Assembly: GCA_019638185.1 (NCBI GenBank)
Contig: JAHBUH010000005.1
Location: 125,300-189,299 of the forward strand
Reading direction: 5' to 3'
Source of the DNA: Leadbetterella sp.
GTDB taxonomy: Bacteria > Bacteroidota > Bacteroidia > Cytophagales > Spirosomataceae
Length of the DNA: 64,000 nucleotides
How positions within the stretch are numbered: the stretch's first letter is position 1; the number at the start of each line of letters is the position of its first letter. This document shows positions 18,593 through 27,232 of the stretch, in pieces. A model generated the notes under the pieces. The model was not told where the DNA came from. It ran no database searches and saw nothing but the letters and a program-made list of their open reading frames with translations. A program made the translations under genes and the position numbers.

Positions 18593-19144
18593 ATGAAAAT
18601 CAAATTAGTTTTAACTGCGCTGGTACTTTTGGGAAGCTTAAGCATGAACGCCCAGACAAGCGTAAAAATCGGTTGGACAAACGTTGACTTTATACTTCAG
18701 AGCCTGCCAGACTTCAAAGACATACAAACCAAGCTGAGTACGGAGATGGCCCAGTATGAGAAACTGTATAACGAGAAGCTTACAGAAGCTCAGAAGCTGA
18801 TGGAAGATTATCAGAAGAATGCAGCTACCATGTCTGAAGTGATCCGTAAGGATAAAGAAAAAGTTCTTGAGAACAAGCGGCAGGAACTTCAGGAGCTTCA
18901 GCAGAATTCAGAATCTGCGCTTCAGACGAAGCGTCAGGAGCTTCTGATGCCGGTAATGGATAAGATCCAGAATGCGATCAATGACGTGGCTAAAGAAAAT
19001 GGCTATACCTATGTATTGAACTCGGATGCCGGTATGGGAACTACCATGGTGCTTTTAGTGGCTCCGGAGAATGATAACATTACTAACCTGGTATTGAAGA
19101 AGCTCGGCATTACACCTGCACCGGCTGCTGCAGAGAAGAAGTAA
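18593..19144 (+). CDS. OmpH/Skp family periplasmic chaperone
   Basis: The 183-residue protein has a signal peptide (to SMNAQ), WTNVDFILQSLPDF as in OmpH, a Gln- and Glu-rich coiled coil (about 45-115), a head region YTYVLNSDAG and an Ala/Pro tail. It is a second Skp-like chaperone 31 nt after the first. The pair probably shares BamA-client delivery. The operon ends at the hairpin at 19161-19204. Confidence 0.9.
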   Translation: MKIKLVLTALVLLGSLSMNAQTSVKIGWTNVDFILQSLPDFKDIQTKLSTEMAQYEKLYNEKLTEAQKLMEDYQKNAATMSEVIRKDKEKVLENKRQELQELQQNSESALQTKRQELLMPVMDKIQNAINDVAKENGYTYVLNSDAGMGTTMVLLVAPENDNITNLVLKKLGITPAPAAAEKK

Positions 19145-19160
19145 GGTATTTTAACGCATA

Positions 19161-19204
19161 AATGGCGTGGATTTTTGCAGGTTTCTGTAAAGATCCGCGC
19201 CATT
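19161..19204. terminator. 16-bp hairpin between convergent ompH and proB
   Basis: The left arm 19161-19176 pairs over its whole length with 19189-19204, with two G-U pairs and a 12-nt loop that is itself partly paired. There is no long T run, but the place between two convergent genes suits a bidirectional terminator. Confidence 0.65.
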
Positions 19205-19225
19205 GGTGTTTATGGAGTTTGCCGT

Positions 19226-20257
19226 TTATAACAGCACGAGGTCATTGGTATGGATAATGATGGTACTCCGGCCGGTTTCTTCTGCCAGGGCAGTGGCGGA
19301 TACCCGCACTTTTCCTACGCCGATGGTTTCCCCGCTTTCCGTGACGATCTCCACCAGCTCCCCCTTGGTGAAGCCGCCTTCGTGTTCTTTGATACCTACC
19401 ATGAGCAGGCTTTTACGATCCCTGACGGCTGCTGCGGCGCCGTCATCTACCACGATCTTCCCTACGGAAACTCCGCCGCTGGCCAGCCATTTGGTACGGG
19501 CTTTGAGGTTTTTAGGGCGGGGAATGAAGGTGGTGCCGGCCCGGCCGTTATAGGCGTTCAGGATGCCGTCTGCCTCTTTCATGCCGAATATCACCACGCG
19601 GATCCCCATTTTATTGGCCAGGTGGGTGAAGGTCAGCTTGGAGGCCATCCCGCCGGAGCCCAGCGCGCTGCCTGATTTATTGACGTAAGAAAGCACGGTC
19701 TCATCTATTTCCGGCACCTCGTGCAGCAGCTGGCCTTCTTTATCCAGCAGGCCCCCGGAGGCGGTGCAGAGCATCATGAGCCGGGCACCGAAGCCGCTGG
19801 CAATGAGCGTGGCCAGCTCGTCATTGTCGGAGAATTTGAGTTCCCGGTTACTGACCACGTCATTTTCATTGGCAATGGGAATGATGTGATTGCGCCAGAG
19901 CTCTTCGTAGGTTTCTTTCAGCTGCAGAAACTGGCTGCGCTGAGCAAAATGCTGGCGCTCCAGGAGGCTCTGGGCCACGGTGATGCCATACCGTGAGAAG
20001 GCCTCGTCATACATTTTCAGTAGCAGGGGGTTTCCTATGGCGGCGGCGGCCTTCTTCTGGCTGATCTGGCCTTCGTAGTTGCGGATAAAGCGCTTCCCGG
20101 CGCCTACGGCCCCGGAAGAGACCAGTACCACACGGTAGGTTTTGTGCAGCTCCGCCACCTGGCGGGCTATTTCCTCCAGAATGTACACATCGGGTTCGCC
20201 GTTAGGCCGGGTGATGGAGGCCGTTCCGAATTTAATGACCAGGAGATCGCGTTTCAT
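19226..20257 (-). CDS. proB: Glutamate 5-kinase
   Basis: A 343-residue enzyme of the first step of proline synthesis. The amino-acid kinase domain shows VIKFGTASI, VLVSSGAVGAGK, IPIANENDVVS and GSGGMASKL, all family landmarks. A PUA domain (about 265-343, KGELVEIVTESGETIGVGKV) ends the protein. No proA is beside it, although proA often neighbours proB. Its start overlaps the stop of the upstream gene (ATGA). Confidence 0.92.
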   Translation of the reverse strand: MKRDLLVIKFGTASITRPNGEPDVYILEEIARQVAELHKTYRVVLVSSGAVGAGKRFIRNYEGQISQKKAAAAIGNPLLLKMYDEAFSRYGITVAQSLLERQHFAQRSQFLQLKETYEELWRNHIIPIANENDVVSNRELKFSDNDELATLIASGFGARLMMLCTASGGLLDKEGQLLHEVPEIDETVLSYVNKSGSALGSGGMASKLTFTHLANKMGIRVVIFGMKEADGILNAYNGRAGTTFIPRPKNLKARTKWLASGGVSVGKIVVDDGAAAAVRDRKSLLMVGIKEHEGGFTKGELVEIVTESGETIGVGKVRVSATALAEETGRSTIIIHTNDLVLL

Positions 20258-20772
20258 ATCCGGTTCAGGGTGTTAATGATCTGGTTCAGGTCTTCCTCAA
20301 ACTCTATCCGGTAGTCTTCATGGAGGGCGTCCAGCAGGAGCTTCATTTTAGCTGTTTTGGAGGAGGCGTACTGTTTATACCGGGTTTTCAGGAGGAAGTC
20401 GCGGAGCGTGGCCCGGTGCTGCGCAAAAGCCTCCTGAGAAGCTTTGAACAGGTGGACCAGGAGTTCCAGCTCGCCTTTTTTATCTTTGGTGATTTTAGCG
20501 AAGCGGTTAATAAGGCCTACTTTTTCACGGGTATAGGCCAGGATATCTTTAAGAGACATCCGCGGCAGGCCGAAGGTGGCGTCTATGCTGTCTTTGATGA
20601 CCTGAACCCGGTAGCGGAGGTCGGCTTCGGTATTTTCCAGCAGCTTATATTGCAGCTGCTCGGTCAGCAGGCTGTCTTTATTGATGAGCCGCAGGAGGAG
20701 CTTGTGCTTTTCCTTTTGGGGGAGGCCCAGGATGGCCTCTTCCAGTTCTGCCGTGATCTTCTTCTTAGCCAT
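20254..20772 (-). CDS. Hypothetical helical protein, 172 aa
   Basis: No family is recognised. The protein is Lys/Glu/Leu-rich, mostly alpha-helical, with no signal peptide or membrane segment, so it is probably cytosolic. It overlaps nuoH by 8 nt upstream and proB by 4 nt downstream, so all three are translated from one message. The context says only that it is co-expressed; a function cannot be given. Confidence 0.75.
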   Translation of the reverse strand: MAKKKITAELEEAILGLPQKEKHKLLLRLINKDSLLTEQLQYKLLENTEADLRYRVQVIKDSIDATFGLPRMSLKDILAYTREKVGLINRFAKITKDKKGELELLVHLFKASQEAFAQHRATLRDFLLKTRYKQYASSKTAKMKLLLDALHEDYRIEFEEDLNQIINTLNRI

Positions 20773-21856
20773 AGATCATGAGGATACGCCAGCCGGCTGA
20801 AAGCAGCAGCAGGACCAGGGAAATGGGCGTAAGCACTTTCCAGCAGAGGTACATGAGCTGGTCTACCCGCACGCGGGGGAAGCTCCACCGCACCCACATC
20901 TGGATGAGCATGCCCAGGTAGGCCTTGGAGAACATCCAGAAGGCGCCCCAAAGGTACATACTGAGTTCACCGGGTGTGCCGGAGGTCCAGTCAGCCAGCT
21001 TTACGGCACCCATATTAGGGAAGGGCGTATTCCAGCCCCCGAAAAACAGGATGGCCGCCAGGAAAGACAGGAGCAGCATCATGCCGTATTCCGCCAGGAA
21101 AAGAATGGCCCAGCGGAAGCCGGCGTATTCGGTCTGGAAGCCGGCAATCAGCTCGGATTCGGCTTCAGGCAGGTCAAAGGGCGCGCGGTTAGCTTCTGCC
21201 AGCGCGGCAATGAAAAAAATAAAGAAAACGGGGATGAGCACGGGGCTCCGGAGGATGTTCCAGCTCAGGAACCCGCCCGTCAGGGTAGTGTCGATCCCCA
21301 GGGCCTTCACCCCGAAGAGGTAGTTTTTCTCCGGGCTGAAAATGCCCTGGAGGGTAATGATCTCCTGGAGGTTCAGGGTGGTGGAGATCATGCATACGCA
21401 GAGGATGCTGAGCCCCAGCGGCACTTCAAAAGAAATGATCTGCGCGGCTGAGCGCATGGCGCCCAGCAGGGAGTACTTGTTATTGGAAGCCCAGCCCGCC
21501 AGCAGGATGCCCAGGATATCCAGGGAGATCAGCCCGATGAGCAGGAAGAGCCCCGTCTGCACGTTCACCCCCTGCAGCCCCCGGCTGACCGGCAGGAAGG
21601 CAAAACCGGAGAACACAGCGGCAAAAATCAGGTAAGGCGCTGCCTTAAACATTTTCCGGTCTGCGCTGTAAGGAATCACATCTTCTTTCTGAAACAGCTT
21701 CAGCAGGTCAGCGATGAGCTGCAGCAGCCCCCATTTTCCCACTTCCATGGGGCCCACGCGGTCCTGGATAAAAGCGGATACCTTACGCTCCAGGTATACG
21801 CTCAGGATCACGTTTAGCCCGACCACGGCGAGGAATATGAGCAGGGGCAGCAGCAT
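20765..21856 (-). CDS. nuoH: NADH-quinone oxidoreductase subunit H
   Basis: The 363-residue membrane subunit of complex I at the quinone site. Visible landmarks are YLERKVSAFIQDRVGPMEVGKWG, QLIADLLKLFQKED and EANRAPFDLPEAESELIAGF, with about eight transmembrane helices. All key stretches are intact. It is not accompanied by other nuo genes in this window: asnS lies upstream and a hypothetical gene and proB downstream. This is an unusual isolated position for a subunit normally found inside a nuoA-N operon. Confidence 0.95.
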   Translation of the reverse strand: MLLPLLIFLAVVGLNVILSVYLERKVSAFIQDRVGPMEVGKWGLLQLIADLLKLFQKEDVIPYSADRKMFKAAPYLIFAAVFSGFAFLPVSRGLQGVNVQTGLFLLIGLISLDILGILLAGWASNNKYSLLGAMRSAAQIISFEVPLGLSILCVCMISTTLNLQEIITLQGIFSPEKNYLFGVKALGIDTTLTGGFLSWNILRSPVLIPVFFIFFIAALAEANRAPFDLPEAESELIAGFQTEYAGFRWAILFLAEYGMMLLLSFLAAILFFGGWNTPFPNMGAVKLADWTSGTPGELSMYLWGAFWMFSKAYLGMLIQMWVRWSFPRVRVDQLMYLCWKVLTPISLVLLLLSAGWRILMIYG

Positions 21857-21862
21857 ATTTTA

Positions 21863-23305
21863 TCAGAATTCGGCGTTTTTAGGTGTCCGCGGGAAGGGGA
21901 TCACGTCACGGATGTTGGTCATGCCGGTCACAAACAGCACCAGCCGCTCAAACCCGAGCCCGAAACCGGCATGAGGTGCGGAGCCGAACTTCCGGGTCTC
22001 CAGGTACCACCAGATGTTTTCAGGATCAATACCCACTTCTTTCACCCGGGCCAGGAGCTTATCGTAGCTGTCTTCCCGCTGGGAACCGCCAATGATCTCG
22101 CCGATGCCCGGGAAGAGCACGTCCATGGCCCGCACGGTAGGGCCGGGGGCGCCGTTCAGGTCGTCGTCCTGCTTCATGTAAAAGGCTTTGATATCCCGGG
22201 GGTAGTTAGTCAGGATCACCGGCTTTTTGAAGTGCTTTTCCACCAGGTAGCGTTCGTGCTCCGACTGGAGGTCAATGCCCCAGGCCACGTCGTACTGGAA
22301 CTGCTTTTTCTGGGCCGGCCTGGACTTTAGGAGGATATCAATGGCCTCGGTATAGGTGAGCCGTTCAAAATCATTTTCCACCACAAATTTCAGCTTGTCG
22401 ATCAGCGCCAGCTCCGACCGCTCGTTCTGAGGTTTCTGCTTTTCTTCCTCCATCAGGCGGTTTTGCAGGAACTCCAGGTCTTCGTAGCAGTGCTCCAGGG
22501 CATAGCGAATGACATATTTAACAAAGCTCTCGGCCAGGTTCATGTTATCTTCCAGCTCAAAGAAGGCCACTTCGGGTTCAATCATCCAGAACTCGGCCAG
22601 GTGGCGGGAGGTATTGGAGTTCTCCGCCCGGAAAGTAGGCCCGAAGGTATAAATGCGGGATAGCGCCAGGGCGCCCAGCTCGCCTTCCAGCTGGCCGGAA
22701 ACGGTCAGCGCGGTTTCGCGCCCGAAGAAATCCTGGGTGAAATCGATCTCCCCGGTTTCGGTCAGGGGGGCTTTATTGGGTTCAAAGGTACTTACGTGAA
22801 ACATCTCCCCGGCGCCTTCGGCATCTGAAGCCGTGATGATGGGCGTATGGAGGTAGAAGAAGCCCTGCTCATGGTAAAATTTATGCACGGCATAGGCCAG
22901 CGTGTGCCGGATACGGAACACGGCTCCGAATACGTTAGTCCGGAAACGCAGGTGGGCCTTTTCACGGAGGAACTCCAGGCTGTGCTTTTTAGGCTGGATG
23001 GGGAAGGTTTCATCGGCGGGGCCGTAGACTTCTATTTTCTCCGCCATCACTTCCACGGCCTGGCCGGAGCCGGAAGAGGCCACCAGGGAACCGGTTACGG
23101 CCACGGCGGCGCCGGTGGTCACGGTTTTGAGGAGCTCCTCATCTATTTTGCCCGCTTCTACCACGGCCTGAATATTTTTCAGGGCAGATCCGTCATTGAT
23201 ATTGATGAATACGATGTTTGCCTGCCCTCTTTTGGTTTTAACCCATCCTTTTACGGTTACCTGCTGCCCTTCGGGCGCCTGTTTAAGAATTTCTTTGATC
23301 TGCAT
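21863..23305 (-). CDS. asnS: Asparaginyl-tRNA synthetase
   Basis: A 480-residue class IIb synthetase charging tRNA-Asn. An N-terminal OB fold ([23 protein letters not shown]) is followed by class II motif 2 ([21 protein letters not shown]) and motif 3 ([12 protein letters not shown]). The length is normal. It is 6 nt upstream of nuoH and leads a four-gene transcript asnS-nuoH-hypothetical-proB from the promoter at 23327-23334. Confidence 0.96.
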   Translation of the reverse strand: MQIKEILKQAPEGQQVTVKGWVKTKRGQANIVFININDGSALKNIQAVVEAGKIDEELLKTVTTGAAVAVTGSLVASSGSGQAVEVMAEKIEVYGPADETFPIQPKKHSLEFLREKAHLRFRTNVFGAVFRIRHTLAYAVHKFYHEQGFFYLHTPIITASDAEGAGEMFHVSTFEPNKAPLTETGEIDFTQDFFGRETALTVSGQLEGELGALALSRIYTFGPTFRAENSNTSRHLAEFWMIEPEVAFFELEDNMNLAESFVKYVIRYALEHCYEDLEFLQNRLMEEEKQKPQNERSELALIDKLKFVVENDFERLTYTEAIDILLKSRPAQKKQFQYDVAWGIDLQSEHERYLVEKHFKKPVILTNYPRDIKAFYMKQDDDLNGAPGPTVRAMDVLFPGIGEIIGGSQREDSYDKLLARVKEVGIDPENIWWYLETRKFGSAPHAGFGLGFERLVLFVTGMTNIRDVIPFPRTPKNAEF

Positions 23306-23326
23306 CCTGACTTTTGGTTAATCCCG

Positions 23327-23334
23327 CAAAATTA
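23327..23334 (-). promoter_or_regulatory. -7 element TAATTTTG for asnS operon
   Basis: A minus-strand match to TAnnTTTG, 21 nt before the asnS ATG. Confidence 0.5.
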
Positions 23335-23458
23335 AAAAATAAGGGGCAGGTATCCCATTTTATTAATGATTTTCAGAGGGAGTTTAACGGAAAAGGGTTT
23401 TATTGTGTCATTTAGACACTAAATATATCAATAAATCCCTGAGTAAAAGGAGGATTTG

Positions 23459-23489
23459 TTGCGCCGTGTTATAATTTAGGTTAAATTTG
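23459..23489 (+). promoter_or_regulatory. Promoter TTG-N20-TAAATTTG for the histidine kinase
   Basis: The -33 TTG is at 23459-23461 and the -7 box at 23482-23489, spacing 20. It lies 46 nt before the kinase start. A second -7-like TAACTTTG at 23531-23538 overlaps the start codon itself and lacks a -33. Confidence 0.6.
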
Positions 23490-23535
23490 CCCGCCTTTAC
23501 CTATTTTAGACAACTCTAGATTTGTTAATTTAACT

Positions 23536-24795
23536 TTGACCAGACAAACCATAAGGACCGTAATCATTCTAGGCGTAATTGCGATTTGCGGGATTATAGG
23601 CATTCAGATTTATTGGATGAAGAAGGCCTTTGATCTTTACGAGCAGCAGTTCCGGCAGGGGGTGATGATCAGTTTGAGGAATGTGGCCCACAAAATCTCG
23701 GAGTCGCACGGGATGTCGGTCATTGAAAACCCGGTAGAACAGCTTTCTTCGGATTATTACGTGGTAAACCTGCGGCTTCCGCTTGAGCCGTCAGTACTGG
23801 AGCCGCTTCTTATTGAGGAATTTAAGCGAAAGAACCTGAGCTCTGATTTTGAGTACGGTATCTATAACTGCGATACGGATAAGATCATTTACGGCGGGTT
23901 TGTTAACAGCCATTTCGAGACCCCGGACATTCCGGTTCAGGGGGAGCTCCCCAAGACCGACAAGTTCCTGAATTATTTTGGGGTGAAGTTCCTGGATAAG
24001 TCGAGCTACCTGACCTCCAAGCTGGATATCTGGATCGTATCTTCGGTGATCACCCTGCTTTTTACGGTGTTTTTCGGATACGCCATGTCGGTGATCTTAC
24101 GGCAGAAGAAGCTGAGCGAGGTGCAGCGTGATTTTATCAATAACATGACGCACGAGTTTCAGACCCCTATTTCCACCATCAAGATCGCTACGGATGTGCT
24201 GGGAACGGAGAAGATCGTGAGCCAGCCGGAGCGTTTGAAGAAATATGTGGACATTATCCGGTCTGAGAATAACCGCCTGAAAAACCAGGTGGAGGCGGTG
24301 CTGTCTACGGCACAGATCGGGAAGGGAAGCATCCAGATCGATAAGCAGCTGCTGGATCTCCACGCGCTGATCTGGGAGGTGACGGAGAGCGTGCGGGTGG
24401 AGCTGGGTGATCATTTTCACCTGCGCCTGGGTGCCGATAAGACGTCTATCAAAGCGGACCGCCTGCACCTGATCAATATGGTCCGGAACCTGCTGGATAA
24501 CGCCCGCAAGTATTCATCCGATACCCCCGATCTCACGCTGAGAACCCTGAACGATGAGCGCTATATTTATGTGGCGGTAGAAGATAAGGGCATAGGCATT
24601 CCCAAAGAACACCTGGGTAAGATCTTTGATAAATTTTACCGGGTACCCACCGGGAACCTGCACAATGTGAAGGGATTCGGACTGGGCCTGAATTATGTAA
24701 AGGAAATGGTCAAACTGCATAAATGGGAGATTGATGTGAACAGTGAAGTAGGTTTAGGTACTACTTTTGTGATCAAGATCCCGATCAGCAATTAA
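23536..24795 (+). CDS. Sensor histidine kinase
   Basis: The 419-residue kinase has transmembrane helices at about residues 8-27 and 164-186, with a periplasmic sensor domain of about 135 residues between them. The H box is FINNMTHEFQTPISTIKI (His206), the N box NLLDNARKYS, G1 EDKGIGIPKEH and G2 GFGLGLNYV. The start is TTG at 23536: the first helix begins right after it, and the next Met is inside the membrane segment. It is paired with the regulator 5 nt downstream. The overall look recalls the Bacteroides RprX/RprY pair, but the signal is unknown. Confidence 0.92.
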   Translation: MTRQTIRTVIILGVIAICGIIGIQIYWMKKAFDLYEQQFRQGVMISLRNVAHKISESHGMSVIENPVEQLSSDYYVVNLRLPLEPSVLEPLLIEEFKRKNLSSDFEYGIYNCDTDKIIYGGFVNSHFETPDIPVQGELPKTDKFLNYFGVKFLDKSSYLTSKLDIWIVSSVITLLFTVFFGYAMSVILRQKKLSEVQRDFINNMTHEFQTPISTIKIATDVLGTEKIVSQPERLKKYVDIIRSENNRLKNQVEAVLSTAQIGKGSIQIDKQLLDLHALIWEVTESVRVELGDHFHLRLGADKTSIKADRLHLINMVRNLLDNARKYSSDTPDLTLRTLNDERYIYVAVEDKGIGIPKEHLGKIFDKFYRVPTGNLHNVKGFGLGLNYVKEMVKLHKWEIDVNSEVGLGTTFVIKIPISN

Positions 24796-24800
24796 TCAAT

Positions 24801-25484
24801 ATGCCGAAGATACTCTATGTAGAAGATGACCCTAACCTGGGGTTTGTTACCCGCGACAGCCTGGAAGAGGAGGGGTTTGAGATCTGTCATTTTGCTGACG
24901 GAAAGGAAGCCTGGAAGACCTTTAAGAAGGATAAGTTTGACCTCTGCCTGCTGGACGTGATGCTGCCCGAGCTGGACGGCTTCTCCCTGGCGGAGAAGAT
25001 CCGGGAGCAGAACCCGCAGATCCCCATTATTTTTCTCTCGGCCAAAGTGATGCAGGAAGACCGGATACAGGGCCTGAAAGTGGGGGGTGACGACTACATC
25101 ACCAAGCCCTTCAGCGTGGAAGAGCTGGTACTGAGGATCCGCGTATTCCTGAAGCGCAATACCATTTCCCATACCCAGGTCACGAACGACGTGTTCTCCT
25201 GCGGCCCCTACGAGTTTTGTTATTCCCAGCTGACCCTCACCTATGATGAGGAGGTACAGAAGCTCACCCACCGCGAGGCGGAGGTGCTGAAGTATTTCCT
25301 GGAACGGAAGAACCAGGTGGTAAAGCGGGAGGAGATCCTGGTGGCCATCTGGGGCCGGGATGATTACTTCCTGGGTCGCAGCCTGGACGTTTTCCTGACG
25401 CGTATCCGCAAAATGCTCTCCAAAGACCCGGCCGTACGGCTGGAGAATATTCACGGGGTGGGTTTTAAGCTGGTGGTACCGTAG
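24801..25484 (+). CDS. OmpR-family response regulator
   Basis: The 227-residue protein has a receiver domain (1-120) with acidic pocket EDD (8-10), phospho-acceptor Asp52 in LLDVMLPELDG and Lys in TKPF. A winged-helix DNA-binding domain occupies about 130-227 (LTHREAEVLKYFLER, GRSLDVFLTRIRKML). It is the cognate partner of the kinase encoded 5 nt upstream. Confidence 0.93.
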   Translation: MPKILYVEDDPNLGFVTRDSLEEEGFEICHFADGKEAWKTFKKDKFDLCLLDVMLPELDGFSLAEKIREQNPQIPIIFLSAKVMQEDRIQGLKVGGDDYITKPFSVEELVLRIRVFLKRNTISHTQVTNDVFSCGPYEFCYSQLTLTYDEEVQKLTHREAEVLKYFLERKNQVVKREEILVAIWGRDDYFLGRSLDVFLTRIRKMLSKDPAVRLENIHGVGFKLVVP

Positions 25485-25554
25485 AGGCAGGTCTTATTTG
25501 ATTTTAATCCTTGTTAGAATATAATTAGAATGTGGAAGGATAAGGGGCGCGCAG

Positions 25555-25585
25555 TTGTTTCCTTGCCGGGATTGCTGTACTTTCG
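25555..25585 (+). promoter_or_regulatory. Promoter TTG-N20-TACTTTCG for carbonic anhydrase
   Basis: The -33 TTG is at 25555-25557. The -7 box at 25578-25585 has one mismatch to TAnnTTTG. Spacing is 20, and the box ends 23 nt before the ATG at 25609. It rules out longer readings that begin upstream. Confidence 0.5.
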
Positions 25586-25608
25586 CATATCGATCAATAC
25601 GAATTTAT

Positions 25609-26235
25609 ATGGAAATAGCGCAAATATTTAAGAATAATGAGGAGTGGATCAAAAACCACCTGGAAGAAGATCCGTCGTATTTTGAAAAGCTGGCCGAGGG
25701 CCAGGAGCCTAAGTACCTGTACATCGGCTGCTCAGACAGCCGGGTGTCAGCAGAGGCGGTGATGGGTGCCAAGCCCGGTGAGGTATTTGTTCACCGGAAC
25801 ATTGCTAACCTGGCGCCGAATAATGACCTGAACATCCTGTCTGTGGTGGTATATGCTGTAAAGCACCTGAAAGTAAAGCATATAGTGGTATGCGGGCATT
25901 ATAACTGCGGTGGCATCAAAGCCGCCATGCAGCCTGATGATATGGGCATCCTGAACCCCTGGTTAAGGAATATCCGCGATGTGGTGCGCCTGCACCAGAA
26001 GGAGCTGGAGTCCATTGATTCCGAGGAAAAACGATACCGGAGGCTGGTAGAGCTGAACGTGCAGGAGCAATGCCTGAACGTAGTGAAAATGAAAGAAGTA
26101 CAGCGGGCCATCCTGGACAGGAACCTACGCGTGCATGGCTGGGTCTTCGATATTTCCACCGGCCGGCTCATTGATCTGAAAATAGACTTCCAGGAAATCG
26201 CGGAGCACCTGGGAGATATTTATAAATTAGTTTAA
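25609..26235 (+). CDS. can: Beta-type carbonic anhydrase
   Basis: A 208-residue cytosolic zinc enzyme interconverting CO2 and bicarbonate. The zinc and catalytic residues are in CSDSRV (Cys41, Asp43, Arg45) and GHYNCGG (His97, Cys100). The start at 25609 gives the normal family N-terminus; an in-frame reading from 25555 covers the promoter. A strong terminator follows, so it is a single-gene unit. Confidence 0.95.
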   Translation: MEIAQIFKNNEEWIKNHLEEDPSYFEKLAEGQEPKYLYIGCSDSRVSAEAVMGAKPGEVFVHRNIANLAPNNDLNILSVVVYAVKHLKVKHIVVCGHYNCGGIKAAMQPDDMGILNPWLRNIRDVVRLHQKELESIDSEEKRYRRLVELNVQEQCLNVVKMKEVQRAILDRNLRVHGWVFDISTGRLIDLKIDFQEIAEHLGDIYKLV

Positions 26236-26250
26236 AGGGTTAAGTGGGTT

Positions 26251-26279
26251 AAAAAGGGCGGCTGGGTGCCGCCCTTTTT
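26251..26279. terminator. Strong bidirectional-type terminator
   Basis: AAAAAGGGCGGC pairs perfectly with GCCGCCCTTTTT around a 5-nt loop, 15 nt after the carbonic anhydrase stop. Confidence 0.93.
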
Positions 26280-26298
26280 ACTATACGGCCCTTCTACC

Positions 26299-26338
26299 CC
26301 CGTGAAAACACCCCCCTGAAATACCGTGTTTTCACGGG
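26299..26338. repeat. 13-bp perfect inverted repeat upstream of the Crp-type gene
   Basis: CCCGTGAAAACAC (26299-26311) and its exact reverse complement (26326-26338) are separated by 14 nt. The right arm ends 22 nt before the -7 box at 26361, so the repeat abuts or covers the -33 position. It is either an operator or a second terminator; a terminator already exists at 26251. Confidence 0.7.
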
Positions 26339-26360
26339 TATTTTCCTGTTTTTTATTTCT

Positions 26361-26368
26361 TACCTTTG
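26361..26368 (+). promoter_or_regulatory. -7 element TACCTTTG for the Crp-type gene
   Basis: Matches TAnnTTTG. The start codon is 78 nt further on, so the mRNA would have a leader that contains the hairpin at 26380-26414. Confidence 0.5.
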
Positions 26369-26379
26369 CGGTTTCACAA

Positions 26380-26414
26380 CCCGGGGCTACTCGCCCAGGG
26401 CGGGCAGCCCCGGG
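26380..26414 (+). repeat. GC-rich leader hairpin before the Crp-type gene
   Basis: CCCGGGGCT (26380-26388) pairs perfectly with AGCCCCGGG (26406-26414). The 17-nt loop holds a further CGCCC-A-GGGCG pairing. It lies in the predicted 5' leader, 32 nt before the start codon. No known riboswitch or RNA family is recognised. Confidence 0.65.
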
Positions 26415-26446
26415 CATTCCACAGGTATAAATTTCACAAAACAAAA

Positions 26447-27040
26447 ATGCAGGAACACATGACATTCAAAGCCTTTTTCACCACCATTGAAAAAAATGTA
26501 GATCTTCTTCCGGAAGAAAAGAAGATCATCCGGGAGTATCTCCGTGAGAAGACCTGGCTCCGGGGCCATTTCCTGATCCGGGAAGAAGAGAAAGCAGACC
26601 GGGTGTTCTTTATAGTGCGGGGGCTGATCAAAGAGTACTACCTGGGAACAGACCCTATCCATCCCGAAATATGTACCCGTTTCACGCCGGAAGGTAATTT
26701 TTATTACTGTATCCAGAGCTTCGTATCCGGCCTGCCTTCTCCACGCTACACCGTAGCGCTGGAGGAGACGGTGACCCTGCATCTGTCCCGAAAAGAGCTG
26801 GAGGAGCTGTATATCCGCGTTCCCTCCATGCAGGGGCTGGTACTGATGCTTACCGAGCAATACCAGGCGGTGGCCGAACTGCGGGCTGAGCTCCGGGAGA
26901 TAAAACCCTATGCACAGCGTTATCTGCAGTTCCTGGAAACCCACAAAGACATAGCCGGCCGACTGAAAATGAAAGATATAGCCTGTTACCTGCGAATGAC
27001 GCCGGAGGCGCTGAGCCGCGCCCGAAAAACGATCATGTAA
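26447..27040 (+). CDS. Crp/Fnr-type transcription regulator
   Basis: The 197-residue protein has a cyclic-nucleotide-binding-like beta roll (about 20-115, RGHFLIREEEKADRVFFIVRGLIKEYY). A short C-terminal helix-turn-helix follows (RLKMKDIACYLRMTPEALSRARK). This is the compact Bacteroidota form of the family; the residues that bind cAMP in E. coli Crp are not evident, so the ligand is unknown. The start at 26447 (MQEHMTF) is preferred because upstream in-frame codons run through the leader hairpin and promoter. Its flanks hold three long inverted repeats. Confidence 0.85.
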   Translation: MQEHMTFKAFFTTIEKNVDLLPEEKKIIREYLREKTWLRGHFLIREEEKADRVFFIVRGLIKEYYLGTDPIHPEICTRFTPEGNFYYCIQSFVSGLPSPRYTVALEETVTLHLSRKELEELYIRVPSMQGLVLMLTEQYQAVAELRAELREIKPYAQRYLQFLETHKDIAGRLKMKDIACYLRMTPEALSRARKTIM

Positions 27041-27128
27041 TTCCAGGTTAATAGGTGCAGGGTTAATTCCGACCCTAATGCGGCGACTTTCACCCCCTTT
27101 CGGAAAGAAAAGTATGTATCTACATGAA

Positions 27129-27164
27129 TTGATTCAGATCAATTTTTTTCTTAATCTGAATCAA
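27129..27164. repeat. 11-bp perfect inverted repeat before the SGNH cluster
   Basis: TTGATTCAGAT (27129-27139) and ATCTGAATCAA (27154-27164) are separated by 14 nt, the same spacing as the repeat at 26299. It lies 23 nt upstream of the -7 box at 27188. It fits a regulator-binding site better than a terminator, as no T run follows. Confidence 0.65.
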
Positions 27165-27187
27165 GAGATGGTTTGGGGGAGCGGGGT

Positions 27188-27195
27188 TAATTTTG
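27188..27195 (+). promoter_or_regulatory. -7 element TAATTTTG for the SGNH cluster
   Basis: Matches TAnnTTTG and ends 37 nt before the ATG at 27233. No -33 TTG is seen at 19-21 nt spacing, which may mean that an activator is needed. Confidence 0.45.
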
Positions 27196-27232
27196 CAGAG
27201 AGAAAATTCATGAATTTTTAAAACACAAATAA

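Noticed and set aside
23531..23538. TAACTTTG as the main promoter of the histidine kinase gene
   Set aside because: It overlaps the start codon and has no -33 TTG at proper spacing; the element at 23459-23489 fits better.
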